Assembly (NCBI GenBank): GCA_003650125.1
Contig: QNFX01000009.1
Coordinates: 1-61,023 of the forward strand
Length of the DNA stretch: 61,023 bases
Reading direction: 5' to 3'
Origin: Campylobacterota bacterium
GTDB taxonomy: Bacteria; Bdellovibrionota; Bacteriovoracia; Bacteriovoracales; Bacteriovoracaceae
Positions within the stretch are counted from its first letter, which is position 1, and the number at the start of each line of letters is the position of its first letter. Positions 60,824 to 61,023 of the stretch are shown one piece after another. The notes under the pieces were generated by a model, which was given only the letters and a program-made list of their open reading frames with translations, made no database searches and had not been told where the DNA came from. A program made the position numbers and the translations under genes.

Positions 60824-61023
60824 ATGAAAAAAAATAAAAATAAAGATGCACGAAATATTGGGGTGGCCCTCATCCTAGGACTTATTATCGGACTTATTCT
60901 CTATTTCATGGGAAAGTCTGAGTTAACTCTCTATGTAAAACCTATTGGAGTAGTTTTCATACGACTCCTTAAAATGGTAATTATTCCTTTGGTCTTCTCT
61001 AGTATTTATATGTCTATGGTAAA
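60824..61023 (+). CDS. Dicarboxylate/amino-acid:cation symporter (DAACS), N-terminal part
   Basis: The first 66 codons of a gene that runs off the right edge. A basic start (MKKNKNKDARN) is followed by a membrane helix (VALILGLIIGLILYFMG) and the family segment KPIGVVFIRLLKMVIIPLVF, typical of GltP/DctA transporters (glutamate, aspartate or C4-dicarboxylates with H+ or Na+). The substrate cannot be told from this part. Confidence 0.8.
   Translation, partial: MKKNKNKDARNIGVALILGLIIGLILYFMGKSELTLYVKPIGVVFIRLLKMVIIPLVFSSIYMSMV

Noticed and set aside
1-61023. CRISPR array, rRNA or tRNA genes
   Set aside because: No regularly spaced repeats, rRNA segments or cloverleaf sequences could be recognised.

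Overview
The window is AT-rich and looks like a piece of the chromosome of a Gram-negative predatory bacterium of the Bdellovibrionota, most likely the Bacteriovorax/Halobacteriovorax side. This is inference from content, not a database match. It holds many short secreted or lipoprotein genes, a large set of exported hydrolases (subtilisin, trypsin, papain and metzincin type proteases, a lipase, endonuclease I, MltA), a FliL-like gene, sigma-28-like promoters and a degenerate receiver/HD-GYP protein. There is no phage or IS cluster. The only recombinase is a lone tyrosine recombinase at 18.0-19.0 kb.

Layout. 0-2 kb: tail of an upstream gene, a strongly folded 125-nt element, a scramblase/LURP-like gene and a Phd/YefM-RelE type toxin-antitoxin pair with a recognisable promoter/operator. 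2-7.5 kb: PEP carboxylase coupled to a di-iron MBL-fold protein, a small membrane protein, a lipase and an XRE regulator. 7.5-13 kb: DUF4956 membrane protein, lysine 2,3-aminomutase, a three-gene operon (degenerate HD-GYP, small secreted protein, solute-binding protein) and an MnmC-type methyltransferase. 13-18 kb: acyl-CoA dehydrogenase and a three-gene envelope operon with a LETM1-like mini-protein. 18-19.1 kb: the tyrosine recombinase, with a perfect 13-6-13 inverted repeat just upstream. 19-27.5 kb: ankyrin lipoprotein, TSUP and DoxX membrane proteins, a signal-peptidase-like protein lacking both catalytic residues followed by endonuclease I, a PhaR-type regulator with a long leader, FliL-like, START-like and subtilisin genes, and a PhnD-like lipoprotein. 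27.5-33.5 kb: MsrA, asd, small secreted proteins and the dapB-dapA-dapD operon. 33.6-39.8 kb: one 2058-residue lipoprotein with 17 two-cysteine repeats and a seven-bladed FG-GAP propeller. 39.8-46 kb: lipoprotein, a paralogue of the 5-kb membrane protein, SDR, TPMT-like methyltransferase, QueD and a trypsin-like protease. 44.1-52 kb: arsR-type gene, ftsH, folP, pyrC, then tilS and mltA. 52-61 kb: two large secreted proteins of unknown function, a BaiN-type flavoprotein, a metzincin lipoprotein, a papain-like protease, an aldose-epimerase-like protein and the start of a DAACS symporter.

How the genes work together. The DAP/lysine genes supply cell-wall and protein precursors. The proteases, lipase, nuclease and MltA could serve prey degradation or wall remodelling. 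Several genes have a predicted -10 box only 6-8 nt before the ATG and no Shine-Dalgarno sequence, so leaderless mRNAs may be common here. Two of these -10 boxes belong to sigma-28 (FliA)-like promoters with identical spacing to the ATG. The strongest candidates for something undescribed are the recombinase with its dif/loxP-like site, the folded element at 161-286, the inactive signal-peptidase paralogue paired with EndA, and the giant repeat lipoprotein.
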